Assembly: GCF_016801985.1 (NCBI RefSeq)
Contig: NZ_JAEVLS010000008.1
Span: forward strand, 1-64,000
From: Steroidobacter gossypii
Lineage (GTDB): Bacteria > Pseudomonadota > Gammaproteobacteria > Steroidobacterales > Steroidobacteraceae
DNA length: 64,000 nt
Reading direction: 5' to 3'
The notes below the pieces were generated by a model. That model saw nothing but the letters and a program-made list of their open reading frames with translations. It was not told where the DNA came from and did not search any database. Within the stretch, counting starts at the first letter, position 1. Each line of letters starts with the position of its first letter. Below, piece after piece: positions 37,166 to 47,838 of this stretch. The translations under genes and the position numbers were made by a program.

Positions 37166-39199
37166 ATGAGCGCAACGCCGGAACCGGTCGGGACTCTGGA
37201 AGTAGCCCTGGCGCATGCCAGGCATCTGCTGCGGGAAGATCCGTCGGCGGCGGCGGAGCAGGCGAGCGAGATTCTCAAAGCCGTGCCGGGTCATCCGGTA
37301 GCCCAACTCCTATTGGGAGTGGCGCGGCGTAGCTCCGGGTCGCTGGTTGATGCGATCGAGGTTCTGACGGCGCTCAGCAAACAGCAGCCTCGATGGGCCG
37401 CGGCTCACTTCGAGTTGGGCCTCGCATTGGGAGCGAACCGCCAGGGCGATCAAGCCGTGGCGGCTCTGCGGCGCGCCGTGGAGCTCAAGCCCGATTTTCC
37501 TGACGCGTGGCGCACGTTAGCTGACCATCTCAACGCCGCGGGCGATGCCGAAGGCGCCGATCGCGCCTATGCGCAACACATTCGCTATTCGACGCGCGAT
37601 CCGCAGTTGCTCGAAGCGGGTGTGGCGCTTGCGGAGAACCGGATCTCCGTCGCCGAAGCGCTGCTGCGCGAACATCTGAAACAACATCCCACGGATGTCG
37701 CGGCCATCCGCATGTTCGCAGAAGTGGCGGCGCGCCTCGGCCGTTATGCCGATGCGGAAGTGTTGCTCGAACGTTGCCTCGAGCTTGCACCGAGCTTCCA
37801 GGGCGCGCGACACAACTATGCCTATGTGCTGCACCGACAGAACAAGCTCGACAAGTCGTTGCAGCAGCTGGAATGTTTGCTCGGCAGCGACCCACGCAAT
37901 CCCGGCTATCGCAATCTGCAAGCGGCCGTACTGGCGCGCGCCGGCGAATACGAGCGCGCTCTGCACATTTATGCAGAGGTGGTGAAGGAATATCCCAGCA
38001 ACGCCAAAGTCTGGATGAGCTACGGCCACGCATTGAAGACGGCTGGCCAGTCGAGTGAGTGTGTCGCGACCTATCGGCACGCTATCGAACTGTCGCCGCA
38101 GCTTGGCGAGGCGTACTGGAGCCTGGCGAATCTGAAAACGTTCCGCTTCAGCGAGCAGGATATCGCGGCCATGCAGGCGCAGCTGCGACGCGCCGAGCTG
38201 AGTGTCGAAGACCGGTTCCATTTTCATTTCGCGCTGGGCAAAGCATTCGAGGATGTTTGCGACTATGCGCAGTCGTTCGAGCACTACGAGCAGGGCAATC
38301 GCCTGCGGCGAGACTTGGTTCAGTATGACGCCGACGAGAACTCGGCGCAGATGCTGCGTTCCAGGCAGTTGCTGACCAGGGAATTCTTCGGCGCCCACGC
38401 TGGCTCGGGATCGTCCGCGCCCGATCCGATCTTCATCGTCGGCCTTCCGCGCGCCGGGTCGACGTTGCTGGAGCAGATCCTTTCCAGTCACCCGCTGGTG
38501 GAGGGCACCATGGAGTTGCCCGACATCATCGATATGGCGCGGTCACTGGGCGGCGGTCGCGCCCGCGGCGGCGATTCCAAATATCCAGAGATTCTGGCGG
38601 AGCTGTCCGCAGACGAGCTGCGTGAGCTCGGCGATCGATACATCGCCAACACGCGCATCCAGCGCAAGAGCGATGCGCCGTTCTTCATCGACAAGATGCC
38701 GAACAATTTCGCGCACCTCGGCTTGATCCAACTGATCCTGCCACGCGCCAAGATCATCGACGCGCGGCGGCATCCGATGGGCTGTTGTTTCTCCGGCTTC
38801 AAACAACATTTCGCGCGCGGCCAGCACTTTACTTATGGGCTCGTCGAGATCGGTCGCTACTATCGCGACTACGTCGAACTGATGGCGCACTTCGATGCCG
38901 TCCTGCCCGGTCGCGTGCATCGAGTGATCTACGAATCGATGGTCGCCGACACAGAAGCCGAGGTGCGCCGGCTGCTCGACTACTGCGAGCTGCCGTTCGA
39001 TGAGCGTTGCCTGCGTTTCTATGAGAACGAGCGCGCCGTGCGCACGGCGAGCTCCGAACAGGTGCGTCGGCCCATCTATCGCGACGGCGTCGATCATTGG
39101 CAGCACTATGAAGCATGGCTCGAGCCCCTGAAGCAGGCATTGGGGCCGGTGCTCGAGTCCTATCCCGAGGTTCCGGAGAGGCTGATTCGACCGCACTAG
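37166..39199 (+). CDS. TPR-containing sulfotransferase
   Basis: A 677-residue protein. Residues 1 to about 400 are a chain of tetratricopeptide repeats (Ala/Leu-rich helix pairs, about 34-residue spacing). From about residue 420 there is a sulfotransferase domain with the PAPS 5-prime phosphosulfate motif FIVGLPRAGSTLLEQIL, the 3-prime phosphate region with IDARRHPMGCCFSGF, and a terminal helical region. Such proteins transfer sulfuryl groups from PAPS, for example to tyrosine in the related TPST. It is followed 50 bp on by a TonB receptor gene, a pairing common in oligotrophic Gram-negatives, so the receptor or its ligand may be the target. That is inference. Confidence 0.85.
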   Translation: MSATPEPVGTLEVALAHARHLLREDPSAAAEQASEILKAVPGHPVAQLLLGVARRSSGSLVDAIEVLTALSKQQPRWAAAHFELGLALGANRQGDQAVAALRRAVELKPDFPDAWRTLADHLNAAGDAEGADRAYAQHIRYSTRDPQLLEAGVALAENRISVAEALLREHLKQHPTDVAAIRMFAEVAARLGRYADAEVLLERCLELAPSFQGARHNYAYVLHRQNKLDKSLQQLECLLGSDPRNPGYRNLQAAVLARAGEYERALHIYAEVVKEYPSNAKVWMSYGHALKTAGQSSECVATYRHAIELSPQLGEAYWSLANLKTFRFSEQDIAAMQAQLRRAELSVEDRFHFHFALGKAFEDVCDYAQSFEHYEQGNRLRRDLVQYDADENSAQMLRSRQLLTREFFGAHAGSGSSAPDPIFIVGLPRAGSTLLEQILSSHPLVEGTMELPDIIDMARSLGGGRARGGDSKYPEILAELSADELRELGDRYIANTRIQRKSDAPFFIDKMPNNFAHLGLIQLILPRAKIIDARRHPMGCCFSGFKQHFARGQHFTYGLVEIGRYYRDYVELMAHFDAVLPGRVHRVIYESMVADTEAEVRRLLDYCELPFDERCLRFYENERAVRTASSEQVRRPIYRDGVDHWQHYEAWLEPLKQALGPVLESYPEVPERLIRPH

Positions 39200-39249
39200 T
39201 GATATCGAAGCGCCGCGGCCACGCGCGGCTACAACATGGGGAGAGCAAG

Positions 39250-41733
39250 ATGGTTACGCGTCGCTGGCATGCTCGAGAACATCGACCCCGGGAGCCTTCC
39301 TGGCGTCGGCCCTGGCAAAGTCGAACATCCCTGTCGGTTCCCCTGGCCGCCGCGCTGTCGGTCACGATGACCCCCGCGGTGGCGCAAACCGGCCAAAGCA
39401 CGACCAGCGAAGGCGCGGTGCTCGAACAGGTAATCGTGACGGCGCAGAAGCGACAGGAGAACCTGCAGGAGGTGCCGCTGAGCATCACTGCGCTAGGCAC
39501 CGCGAAGCTCGAAGAACTGCACGTCTCGGACTTCGACGATTACGCCAAGTTTCTGCCGAGTCTTTCCTATACTTCGTTCGGTCCCGGTTTCAGCCGGGTG
39601 TTCTTCCGCGGCGTGAGCAGCGGTGACAACGGCAACCACTCCGGCTCGCTGCCCACCGTCGGCATTTATCTCGACGAGCAGCCCATCACCACCATCCAGG
39701 GCGCGCTCGATGTGCACGTATACGACATCGCTCGCGTGGAAGCGCTCGCCGGCCCGCAAGGCACGCTGTACGGCGCCAGCTCGCAAGCGGGCACGGTTCG
39801 AATCATCACCAACAAGCCCGATCCGACCAAATTCACGGCGGGCTACGACATCGAAGGCAACCTGCTCGATGGCGAAACGGGCTACATCGCCGAGGGCTTC
39901 GCCAACCTGCCGTTGAACGACAAGGCCGCGATCCGACTGGTCGGCTGGAGCAAGCATGATGCGGGCTACATCAGCAATGTCGCGCGGGATCGTTTGTATC
40001 CGACGGCCGAAGTGACCATCAATAACGCCGACCGCGCCGAAGAGGATTACAACGGAGTCGACACCCACGGTGCACGCGCCGCCTTGCGTATCGACCTGAA
40101 TGAGAGCTGGACGGTCACGCCGACACTCATGCATCAGCAGCAGAAGTCGAAGGGCGCGTTTGCATACGATCCCAGCCTCGGCGATCTGAACGTGGCGCGC
40201 TATCGGCCGGAGACTGCTGACGATCGCTGGACCCAGGCCGCGCTGACCGTCGAAGGCAAGATCGCCAACCTCGACGTGGTGTACGCGGGCTCGTATCTGA
40301 AGCGCGATGTCGACGTGGAGCAGGACTACTCCGACTACTCGCTATTCTACGACATTGCTTACGGCTACACGCTGTACAACGACGATGGCGTCACCATCGA
40401 TCCAACGCAATACATCCAATGGAAGGATCGCTACAAACGTCACAGTCACGAGTTACGTGTTTCGACGCCTTCCGACAAGCGCGTGCGTTTCGTCGGCGGT
40501 TTGTTCTTCCAGCGTCAGCAACACGGCATCGAACAGAACTACAAGGTCGACGACCTCACGGCGTTATACGAGGTGACCGGTTGGGAGGACACCATCTGGC
40601 TGACCGAGCAGGAGCGCGTGGACCGGGATTACGCCGTGTTCGGCGAGCTCAGCTTCGATCTCACGGAGCGCTTGACGCTGACCGGCGGCGCCCGATGGTT
40701 CAAAGCCGAGAACTCCCTGGAAGGCTTCTTCGGCTATGGCGAGGGTTACAGCAGCAGCGGCACCAGCGGCGAGGCGTTGTGCAGCGTCTTCGCGGGCGAT
40801 GAGATCGGCGATCGCTCCGGCTTCGTGCCGTATACCTCGGTCGGCACCGCGCCTTGTAAAAATCTGGATCGGACCGTCGACGAAGACGGTGTCACTCCCA
40901 AGGTCAACCTGACTTATCAGTTCGACGACCAGCGCATGATGTACGCGACCTACTCGGAAGGATTCCGCCCCGGCGGCGTGAATCGCCGCGGTACGTTCCC
41001 GCCGTATGAAGCCGACTATCTGAAGAACTACGAAGTCGGCTGGAAGACCACCTGGCTGGGCAACCGCCTGCGTTTCAACGGCGCGGTGTTCCTGCTCGAT
41101 TGGGACGATTTTCAGTATTCGTTCCTGGGCGAGAACGGACTCACCAATATCACCAATGCCGGCGGCGCACGCATCACCGGCATCGAGACCGATATCGAAT
41201 GGGCAGCCACCGAGCACTTGTTGATCTCGGGCGGATTGAGCGTGCTCGACGCGGAGTTGCGCGGTGAGTTTTGCGAGGTCGTCGCGAACGGCGAGCCGTT
41301 GCCGTTCGACGACTGCCTTGGCGCCAATCCGCACGATCCGGAAGGTCCGCTGATTCAGCGCGGCGCCAAAGACGGGACGGAACTGCCCGTGGTGCCCGAC
41401 TACAAATTCAATGTCACCGGCCGCTATCGCTTCGAAATCGGTTCGCTCGACGCGTTCGCGCAGGCGGCGTTCGTTTATCAGTCGGAGACGCGGTCGGCGC
41501 TGGTACCGTTCGATTCGGCGGTCTTGGGTAACAACAGGCCGTATGGGATCGCCGATTTTGCGGTCGGTATCAGCAACGGGTCGTTCACGACCGAGCTGTT
41601 CGTCAACAACGCGTTCGACAAGCGTGCGGACATCAGCAGGTTCTCGCAGTGTCGCGAGGAGATGTGCACGAAGCCGTACATTGTGACTAATCAGCCGAGG
41701 CTGATTGGCTTGAAGTTCGGGCAGAAGTTTTAG
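39250..41733 (+). CDS. TonB-dependent receptor (large, OAR/CirA-like type)
   Basis: An 827-residue outer-membrane receptor with a long positively charged signal peptide (cleavage near residue 38), a TonB-box-like EQVIVTAQKR segment, plug domain (about 60-180, with RVEALAGPQGTLYGA and GTVRIIT) and a barrel ending GLKFGQKF with the C-terminal Phe. It belongs to the large group annotated as TonB receptors for complex organic substrates in sphingomonads and Steroidobacter-like organisms. ATG 39250 has a GGGGAGA ribosome-binding site. A REP-like hairpin follows the stop. Ligand unknown. Confidence 0.9.
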   Translation: MVTRRWHAREHRPREPSWRRPWQSRTSLSVPLAAALSVTMTPAVAQTGQSTTSEGAVLEQVIVTAQKRQENLQEVPLSITALGTAKLEELHVSDFDDYAKFLPSLSYTSFGPGFSRVFFRGVSSGDNGNHSGSLPTVGIYLDEQPITTIQGALDVHVYDIARVEALAGPQGTLYGASSQAGTVRIITNKPDPTKFTAGYDIEGNLLDGETGYIAEGFANLPLNDKAAIRLVGWSKHDAGYISNVARDRLYPTAEVTINNADRAEEDYNGVDTHGARAALRIDLNESWTVTPTLMHQQQKSKGAFAYDPSLGDLNVARYRPETADDRWTQAALTVEGKIANLDVVYAGSYLKRDVDVEQDYSDYSLFYDIAYGYTLYNDDGVTIDPTQYIQWKDRYKRHSHELRVSTPSDKRVRFVGGLFFQRQQHGIEQNYKVDDLTALYEVTGWEDTIWLTEQERVDRDYAVFGELSFDLTERLTLTGGARWFKAENSLEGFFGYGEGYSSSGTSGEALCSVFAGDEIGDRSGFVPYTSVGTAPCKNLDRTVDEDGVTPKVNLTYQFDDQRMMYATYSEGFRPGGVNRRGTFPPYEADYLKNYEVGWKTTWLGNRLRFNGAVFLLDWDDFQYSFLGENGLTNITNAGGARITGIETDIEWAATEHLLISGGLSVLDAELRGEFCEVVANGEPLPFDDCLGANPHDPEGPLIQRGAKDGTELPVVPDYKFNVTGRYRFEIGSLDAFAQAAFVYQSETRSALVPFDSAVLGNNRPYGIADFAVGISNGSFTTELFVNNAFDKRADISRFSQCREEMCTKPYIVTNQPRLIGLKFGQKF

Positions 41734-41740
41734 GAAGAGC

Positions 41741-41796
41741 CCACCCCCGGCCCCCTCCCGTGGAACGGGAGGGGGAGTTCATTCTTTTCTTTCTCT
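41741..41796 (+). repeat. REP-like G/C hairpin, copy 1
   Basis: A CCCACCCCC lead-in, an 11-bp perfect stem (41751-41761 with 41765-41775), a 3-nt loop and a T-rich tail. The same arrangement recurs at about 62966-63017. It lies between the convergent stops of the TonB receptor and the beta-lactamase-fold gene, where it can also act as a terminator. Confidence 0.75.
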
Positions 41797-41855
41797 GGAG
41801 GCTTCAAAGCCAGGAGAGATCGCCTGCAAGGACGGGGCGATAGAGCAATTGCCTG

Positions 41856-41918
41856 GCGGGCTCGACCAGCGTTCAACGGGAGGGCGACACGGAAGTTACT
41901 TCGCGGGCTCGACCAGCG
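41856..41918. repeat. 16-bp direct repeat at the end of the serine hydrolase gene
   Basis: Identical 16-bp copies at 41856-41871 and 41903-41918, 47 bp apart. The right copy encodes the last residues of the hydrolase (LVEP). The left copy would encode LVEP again just beyond the stop, followed by about 18 open codons. Confidence 0.6.
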
Positions 41919-43218
41919 CCTGGAAGGTGAGCTGGCGTGACAGGTCTTCGATGTTGGGCGCGCCGGGCGGTCCGCCGCGGCGTTGGATGATGCCAAGGAA
42001 CACCACCTCGTTGGTGGGGTCGATCCAGAACCACGTGCCGGCGAGGCCATCCCACAGATAGGTGCCCTTGCCAGCGGGGCTGCCGACTCGGAGCGGCTCT
42101 TCGTAGACGGCAACGTCGTAACCGAAGCCAAAGCCGGGCTGCATGCGATACATGCCGATGCCGAACTTGCCGTTCTGATTCTTCACGACGTCCGGTACAT
42201 GATTGGCCGTCATCAGCGCGACCGTGCTCGGCGCCAGCAGGCGCTTGCCATCGAGCTGACCTTTGTTCGCCAGCATCTGCGCGAAGCGCAGATAATCCGC
42301 GGCCGTCGAATAGAGTCCGCCACCGCCAGAGGGCAACCGCGGCAACTCGTTGACGTTCACGTCATGAGGCATCGGCCTCAGACCTGCGGCGCTCCAGGAA
42401 TAAATCGTGGCCAGCCGGGACATCTTGTCTTCAGGTACATAGAAGGCCGTGTCCTTCATGCCCAGCGGTTCGAAGATGCGTTCCCGCAGGAAGTCGGGGA
42501 ACGGCTGGCCGGACAGCTTCTCGACCAGGTAACCCTGGATATCCACGCCCACGCTGTACACCCAGCCTTCGCCCGGCTGATACAGCAACGGCAGCTTGGC
42601 CATGCGCTCGATGAAGTCCTGCAGCGACGTGGCGGTGAGCGGCTCCACCTGTTGATAAAGCTTGTCCACCGGCGTACTGCCGAACACGCCGTAAGTGAAG
42701 CCGGCGGTATGCGACATCAGCTCGCCCATCGTCGGCGCATGCGTCGGCGCGACCAACGTGGGCTGACCGTCGGCGCCGTGGCCGGCAAACACCTTGAGAT
42801 CCTTGAATTCGGGGATGTGGCGCGAGATCGGATCGGAAGGTTTCCACTTGCCTTGTTCGTACAGCATCATCATCGCCACGCCGGTGATGGGCTTGGTCAT
42901 CGAATAAATGCGCACGATGCTGTCCATCTGCATAGCCTTGCCGCCGTCCACGTCGGCTTGGCCGTAAGTGAGCTGCTGCACGACCTGGCCGCGTCGTGCG
43001 ACCACCGTGGCGATGCCAGCGAGTTGTTTGCTGTCGACGATGGCTTTCATGCCAGCGTCGAGGCGTTTGAGGCGCTCCGACGAAAAGCCGACGCTTTCGG
43101 GCCTGGCCTCCGGCAGCGACAGATTGCGCGCGTCGGCGGCAATCGTGAACAGCAGGGCCAGCGCAACCAGGCTGCATGCGCGCCAGCTCGACGCAGCCGG
43201 ATTCAGTTGTGTCCGCAC
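41896..43218 (-). CDS. Exported serine hydrolase, beta-lactamase/esterase fold
   Basis: A 440-residue protein with a signal peptide (about 1-30) and the class C beta-lactamase-related fold. The SxxK motif is SMTK (Ser106, Lys109), and the Tyr motif is YSV in WVYSVGVD. Such proteins include EstB-type esterases and D-alanyl or drug-ester hydrolases, so beta-lactamase activity should not be assumed. The start is GTG 43218, chosen because a GGGGGA ribosome-binding site lies 8-13 nt upstream and a classical signal peptide follows. The frame is open up to 43518. The C-terminus ends in a short duplicated sequence. Confidence 0.83.
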   Translation of the reverse strand: MRTQLNPAASSWRACSLVALALLFTIAADARNLSLPEARPESVGFSSERLKRLDAGMKAIVDSKQLAGIATVVARRGQVVQQLTYGQADVDGGKAMQMDSIVRIYSMTKPITGVAMMMLYEQGKWKPSDPISRHIPEFKDLKVFAGHGADGQPTLVAPTHAPTMGELMSHTAGFTYGVFGSTPVDKLYQQVEPLTATSLQDFIERMAKLPLLYQPGEGWVYSVGVDIQGYLVEKLSGQPFPDFLRERIFEPLGMKDTAFYVPEDKMSRLATIYSWSAAGLRPMPHDVNVNELPRLPSGGGGLYSTAADYLRFAQMLANKGQLDGKRLLAPSTVALMTANHVPDVVKNQNGKFGIGMYRMQPGFGFGYDVAVYEEPLRVGSPAGKGTYLWDGLAGTWFWIDPTNEVVFLGIIQRRGGPPGAPNIEDLSRQLTFQALVEPAK

Positions 43219-43411
43219 AGTGAAATCCCCCAGACTTCCTTGAATGGAAACGAGATGAACGGCGCCGGGAAAATACCGCCGCCGGCCGTCGCGCGGGGCG
43301 CCATGACAGAACTTTGCCTTAGAACACTCCCGCACGAATCTCAAGCCTTGTCGTGCCGGGATCGCTTCTTCATAGTGCGCGACTTCGTTTTTGCACTGTG
43401 GATCGGACCCC

Positions 43412-45778
43412 ATGCTCCCGTCGATTGAATCCCGCATTGCCACCGAGCTCGGCGCCAAGCCGCAGCAAGTCAGCGCCGCCGTAGCATTGCTGGATGAAGG
43501 CGCGACGGTGCCGTTCATCGCGCGCTATCGCAAAGAGGCGACCGGCGGCCTGGACGACACACAGTTGCGCACGCTGGAGGAGCGGCTGTCTTATCTGCGC
43601 GAGCTGGAAGAGCGCCGCGCCGCCATCATCGCCAGCATCGATGAACAGAAAAAGCTGACACCCGAGCTGCGCGCCAGCATCGAGGCTGCCGAGACCAAGC
43701 AGCGCCTGGAAGATCTGTACCTGCCGTACAAGCCCAAGCGTCGCACCAAGGCGCAGATCGCGCGCGAAGCGGGGCTCGATGGGCTCGCCGCCGCGCTGCT
43801 CGCCGACCGTTCGCTGACGCCCGAAGTCGAAGCCGCCAAATATCTGAAACCCGCATTCAAGAATGCGCAGGGCGACGACAACCCCGGTGTCGCCGATGTG
43901 AAGGCCGCGCTGGAAGGCGCCCGCACCATTCTCATTGAGCAATTTGCCGAAGACGCCGAGTTGCTCGCTAATCTCCGCTCGCACCTTCAGGACAACGGCG
44001 TGGTTGTGTCCACGGTGGCCGAGGGCAAGGAAGAGGCGGCGGCGAAGTTTCGCGACTACTTCGCGTACAGCGAAACGATCAAGACCGTGCCTTCGCATCG
44101 TGCGCTCGCGTTGTTCCGCGGTCGCAAAGACGAGTTGCTCAAGGTTTCGTTGAAGCTGCCGGAAGACATGCAGCCGCCGCCGGCCACCGGCCAGGCGCCG
44201 TTCAATGCGTGCGAGCTGAAGATCGCCGCCCGTCACAACATCGCCGATCGCAAGCAGCCCGCCGACGCATGGCTGCTGCAGACGGTGCGCTGGACGTGGC
44301 AGGTCAAGCTGGCATGGCAGCTCGAAGCTGAATTGTTGACGGCGCTGCGCGAGCGTTCGGAAGAAGAGGCGATTCGCGTGTTCGCCCACAACCTGCACGA
44401 TCTGTTGCTCGCTGCTCCGGCGGGGCCGCGCGCCACCATGGGCCTCGATCCCGGTCTGCGTACGGGCGTCAAGGTCGCCATCGTCGATCGCACCGGCAAG
44501 CTGCTCGAGACCGCGACGGTGTACCCGCACGCGCCCCGTAACGAATGGGATCGCACCATTGCGCACCTCGCGTTGCTGGCCAAGAAGCACAATGTCGATC
44601 TGATCAGCATCGGCAACGGCACCGCCTCGCGCGAGACTGACAAGCTCGCGGGCGATCTGATCAAGGCGCATCCGGACCTGAAACTCACCAAGATCGTGGT
44701 GTCGGAGGCGGGCGCGTCCGTGTACTCGGCCTCGGCGCTCGCGGCGAAGGAATTCCCGGATCTGGACGTGAGCCTGCGTGGCGCCGTGTCGATCGCGCGC
44801 CGCTTGCAGGATCCGCTGGCCGAGCTGGTGAAGATCGATCCCAAGTCCATCGGCGTCGGTCAGTATCAACACGATGTGAGCCAGACCAAGCTCGCCAAGA
44901 GCCTCGATGCGGTGGTCGAGGATTGCGTGAACGCCGTCGGCGTCGATGTGAATACTGCGTCGGCCGCGCTGCTGGCGCGCATCTCGGGCTTGTCGAGCAC
45001 GCTGGCCGAGAACATCGTTCGCTATCGCGACGAGCACGGTGCGTTCGCCAATCGTGCGGGCCTCAAGAAGGTGCCGCGTCTCGGTGACAAGACTTACGAG
45101 CAAGCGGCCGGCTTCTTGCGCGTGATGAACGGCGACAACCCGCTCGACGCCTCGGCGGTGCACCCGGAAGCCTATGCCGTGGTCGAGCGCATTCTCGCCG
45201 ATCTCAAAAAACCGGTGCGCGAAGTCATCGGCGACCTGTCGACCCTGAAGAAAGTCGACCCGGCCAAATACACCGACGAGAAGTTCGGTGTGCCCACCAT
45301 CAAGGACATCCTGAAAGAGCTGGAAAAGCCGGGCCGCGACCCGCGACCGGAGTTCAAGACCGCGACCTTCAAGGAAGGCGTCGAGGAGCTCAAGGACCTG
45401 CAACAGGGCATGATCCTCGAAGGCGTGGTCACCAACGTCACCGCGTTCGGCGCGTTCGTGGACATCGGCGTTCACCAGGACGGGCTGGTGCACATCTCCA
45501 TGATGTCTAACAAGTTCGTCAAGGACCCGCGCGAAGTGGTGAAGGCTGGCGACGTGGTCAAGGTCAAAGTGCTGGAAGTGGATCAGCAGCGCAAGCGCAT
45601 CGCCCTGACCATGCGCCTTGAAGACTCGGCGCAGCGTGTGCGAGACAATGCCGCCGGCGATTTCCGGCGGGATCGCGACTCACGCCCGCCGCAGCGTCAG
45701 CAGCAGCGGCGCGAGCCGGAGTCAGTGGGAGCCGGCGCCATGGCGGACGCCTTCGCCCGAGCGCTGAAGCGAACGTAG
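43412..45778 (+). CDS. tex: Tex-family RNA-binding transcription accessory protein
   Basis: A 788-residue nucleic-acid-binding protein of the Tex/YhgF family, which affects transcription and gene expression under stress. Order: N-terminal helical region with the [14 protein letters not shown] segment, a YqgF/RNase H-like domain ([16 protein letters not shown], about 340-470), a helix-hairpin-helix region (around 500-560) and a C-terminal S1 domain (about 655-725, [18 protein letters not shown]), then a basic tail. ATG 43412 is the standard start. Its last 57 bp overlap the end of the convergent LapC-like gene. Confidence 0.95.
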   Translation: MLPSIESRIATELGAKPQQVSAAVALLDEGATVPFIARYRKEATGGLDDTQLRTLEERLSYLRELEERRAAIIASIDEQKKLTPELRASIEAAETKQRLEDLYLPYKPKRRTKAQIAREAGLDGLAAALLADRSLTPEVEAAKYLKPAFKNAQGDDNPGVADVKAALEGARTILIEQFAEDAELLANLRSHLQDNGVVVSTVAEGKEEAAAKFRDYFAYSETIKTVPSHRALALFRGRKDELLKVSLKLPEDMQPPPATGQAPFNACELKIAARHNIADRKQPADAWLLQTVRWTWQVKLAWQLEAELLTALRERSEEEAIRVFAHNLHDLLLAAPAGPRATMGLDPGLRTGVKVAIVDRTGKLLETATVYPHAPRNEWDRTIAHLALLAKKHNVDLISIGNGTASRETDKLAGDLIKAHPDLKLTKIVVSEAGASVYSASALAAKEFPDLDVSLRGAVSIARRLQDPLAELVKIDPKSIGVGQYQHDVSQTKLAKSLDAVVEDCVNAVGVDVNTASAALLARISGLSSTLAENIVRYRDEHGAFANRAGLKKVPRLGDKTYEQAAGFLRVMNGDNPLDASAVHPEAYAVVERILADLKKPVREVIGDLSTLKKVDPAKYTDEKFGVPTIKDILKELEKPGRDPRPEFKTATFKEGVEELKDLQQGMILEGVVTNVTAFGAFVDIGVHQDGLVHISMMSNKFVKDPREVVKAGDVVKVKVLEVDQQRKRIALTMRLEDSAQRVRDNAAGDFRRDRDSRPPQRQQQRREPESVGAGAMADAFARALKRT

Positions 45779-47620
45779 ATCGCCGTTCACGAAGCGCGCC
45801 TTCTGCTCGAGGGCGCCCGCGATCACGTCGGGCGCCAGGCTGGTATCGAGCTCGAGATAATCTTCATCTCGAATCTCCATGCGATGCTTGCGCACCACGG
45901 CGGTCTGGTTGCCGTGTTTGATTGCGAAGTCCGCGTATTCGCTCATCACAATGATTTCGCGTCCGCCCGGCTCGAACAGCGGCTCGCCGACGCTGTACGT
46001 CGGGAACGGCGTGTCACAGCCGAGATAGTCGTGTAACACGGTCGGCATCACGTCGAAGTGCGTGGTGCGATGCTTGTAGGTCTTGGGCTCCAGTCCCGGC
46101 GCATATAACAGGAACGGCACGCCGGTCTGATAGCGCGTGAAATTGCTGGCGTGGCCCCAGTAGTTCTGCTCGTTGTCGTTGAACTCCTGCCCATGATCGC
46201 CGGTGACGATGACCAGCGAGTTTTCCAGCAGCCCTCGCGCTTCCATCGCGGCGAACGCTTCACCCACCAGCGAATCGACATAGTGCAGCGAGTTGCGATA
46301 ACGATTCAGCAACGGCAGGGGATCGGTCTCGTTGTCCAGCTGCAGATAGTTCACGTGGCTGGCGGCCGGCTGAAAGTGCTGCGGATAATCTTTCGGATGT
46401 GCGAAGCTGTGGGGCGCGTCGTAGAACAGCAGCGCGAAGAACGGCCCGGTTGCCGAACGGGTCTCGAGGTACTTCAGGAAATCGTTGGTGAGATCGCGGT
46501 CCCAGGCGGCCGGATCGTCGCCGTCCGAACGCATGCGCACGCCTTTGACGCGTGAGAACACCGTGCGATCGAACTCGGGGCTGTATAGCGGCGCGCTCCG
46601 GAACACCTGCACGTCATAGTTGAGCCGGAATAGTTGCTCGATCAGAACCGGTCCCTGGCGCTCTGCGAGGATGCGATGCCAGTACGTACCCGGAATCGAA
46701 TAGAACAACGAGAACATCCCGATGCGCGTGGCATTGCCCCCGCTGTAATGATCGAGGAATCGCGCAGAGCGTTGCGCGAACTTCTCGATGTTCGGAGTCA
46801 CCTGGGCATTCAGCTCATCGAATCGCCAGGAATCGATGGCGATCACCACGATGTTGGGCGGATTCTCCGGCGACTTGCAGGCCAGTGGCTGCAACGGATA
46901 CGACAAAGCTTTGCCACTGTGCTCGGTGTGAGCGACCTGCACGTTGGGCAAGGCCACACCGTACGAGCGCAGCATGCGTTTCGCGGTGGCCGCATAGCGC
47001 ATCGGCAATACTTCGGTCTGCTCCAGGATGGGCTCGTAGCTCACGGCATCGGCCCAGATGTGCACGAGATGAAAGCTCAACAGCGAGGTGACGATCACCG
47101 CCACGATGGCCCTTCGCATTGGCGAGCGTTGCGGCGCGCTGGCCAGGCGTCGCCAGAACCAGCCACATGCGATGCCGACGGCCGCCAGGATCGCCGCCGC
47201 GATCAAACCCGCCTGCGCGTACATGGCCGCTGAAAACACGAACGTCTCGGCCGCGGCGCCGCCGAACAACAGGTTCAGCACGCCGGCGTTGATGTGAAAC
47301 CGATAGAGCTGAAAGATCTGGGTGTCGATCAACACCAAGGCGACAGTGGCCGCCCCGAGCAGCACTCCAAGGGGAATCACGAGCCGCGGCCGCGGCCATA
47401 AGACGATGAGCACGAGGGCGGGCAACAGGGCTACAGCTGCGAGCGTCGTGAAGTGCCCCACCAGCATGCTGGCCCGGAACAGCAGCGATGCAGGCCGGCC
47501 GTCGAGGTCGATGACCTCGAAGTAACGCAGACTGACCAACAGCAGCAGGACCAAGGTGGTGAGCAGCAGCCCTCCCCACCAGCGCAGGAGACGATGTCGT
47601 CGTTCTTTGTAAGATGTCAC
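45722..47620 (-). CDS. LapC/YejM (PbgA)-like inner-membrane protein with sulfatase-fold domain
   Basis: A protein of about 632 residues with an N-terminal five-helix membrane domain resembling DUF3413 ([12 protein letters not shown], then the [14 protein letters not shown] segment) and a periplasmic alkaline-phosphatase-superfamily domain. YejM/LapC controls LPS synthesis through LapB and FtsH and is not thought to be an active transferase. Here the domain has AIDSWRFD at the metal-site position, [10 protein letters not shown] at the nucleophile position and VTGDHGQEF, so catalytic residues may be kept. GTG 47620 gives a family-like N-terminus; no good ribosome-binding site was seen. It converges on tex with a 57-bp overlap. 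Confidence 0.82.
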   Translation of the reverse strand: MTSYKERRHRLLRWWGGLLLTTLVLLLLVSLRYFEVIDLDGRPASLLFRASMLVGHFTTLAAVALLPALVLIVLWPRPRLVIPLGVLLGAATVALVLIDTQIFQLYRFHINAGVLNLLFGGAAAETFVFSAAMYAQAGLIAAAILAAVGIACGWFWRRLASAPQRSPMRRAIVAVIVTSLLSFHLVHIWADAVSYEPILEQTEVLPMRYAATAKRMLRSYGVALPNVQVAHTEHSGKALSYPLQPLACKSPENPPNIVVIAIDSWRFDELNAQVTPNIEKFAQRSARFLDHYSGGNATRIGMFSLFYSIPGTYWHRILAERQGPVLIEQLFRLNYDVQVFRSAPLYSPEFDRTVFSRVKGVRMRSDGDDPAAWDRDLTNDFLKYLETRSATGPFFALLFYDAPHSFAHPKDYPQHFQPAASHVNYLQLDNETDPLPLLNRYRNSLHYVDSLVGEAFAAMEARGLLENSLVIVTGDHGQEFNDNEQNYWGHASNFTRYQTGVPFLLYAPGLEPKTYKHRTTHFDVMPTVLHDYLGCDTPFPTYSVGEPLFEPGGREIIVMSEYADFAIKHGNQTAVVRKHRMEIRDEDYLELDTSLAPDVIAGALEQKARFVNGDLRSLQRSGEGVRHGAGSH

Positions 47621-47838
47621 TGATAAGACACGCTGAGACTTGAAGGCACGCGGGACCGAAGCCGATCGAGCGGGCGGATTGTAGCCGGCCCCATCGGCTC
47701 CGAGCCGTTCGCGGCTCACAAGCGGCCGGATGCAGGCGCCGACCCGCTGCTCGATCGGATTATGCAAGCAACCGCTTGCCGGATCTCGGGGTTCCGGTGG
47801 CGGATCGAACGGGTGCTCGATCCGCCAGCAGGCCAGCG

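Noticed and set aside
41896-43218. Antibiotic-resistance beta-lactamase
   Set aside because: The SxxK and YxV motifs fit esterase-like class C relatives; no resistance evidence.
43370-45493. A 707-residue open frame antisense to tex
   Set aside because: The Arg/His/Leu-rich composition is typical of a GC-skew shadow; tex has clear domains on the other strand.
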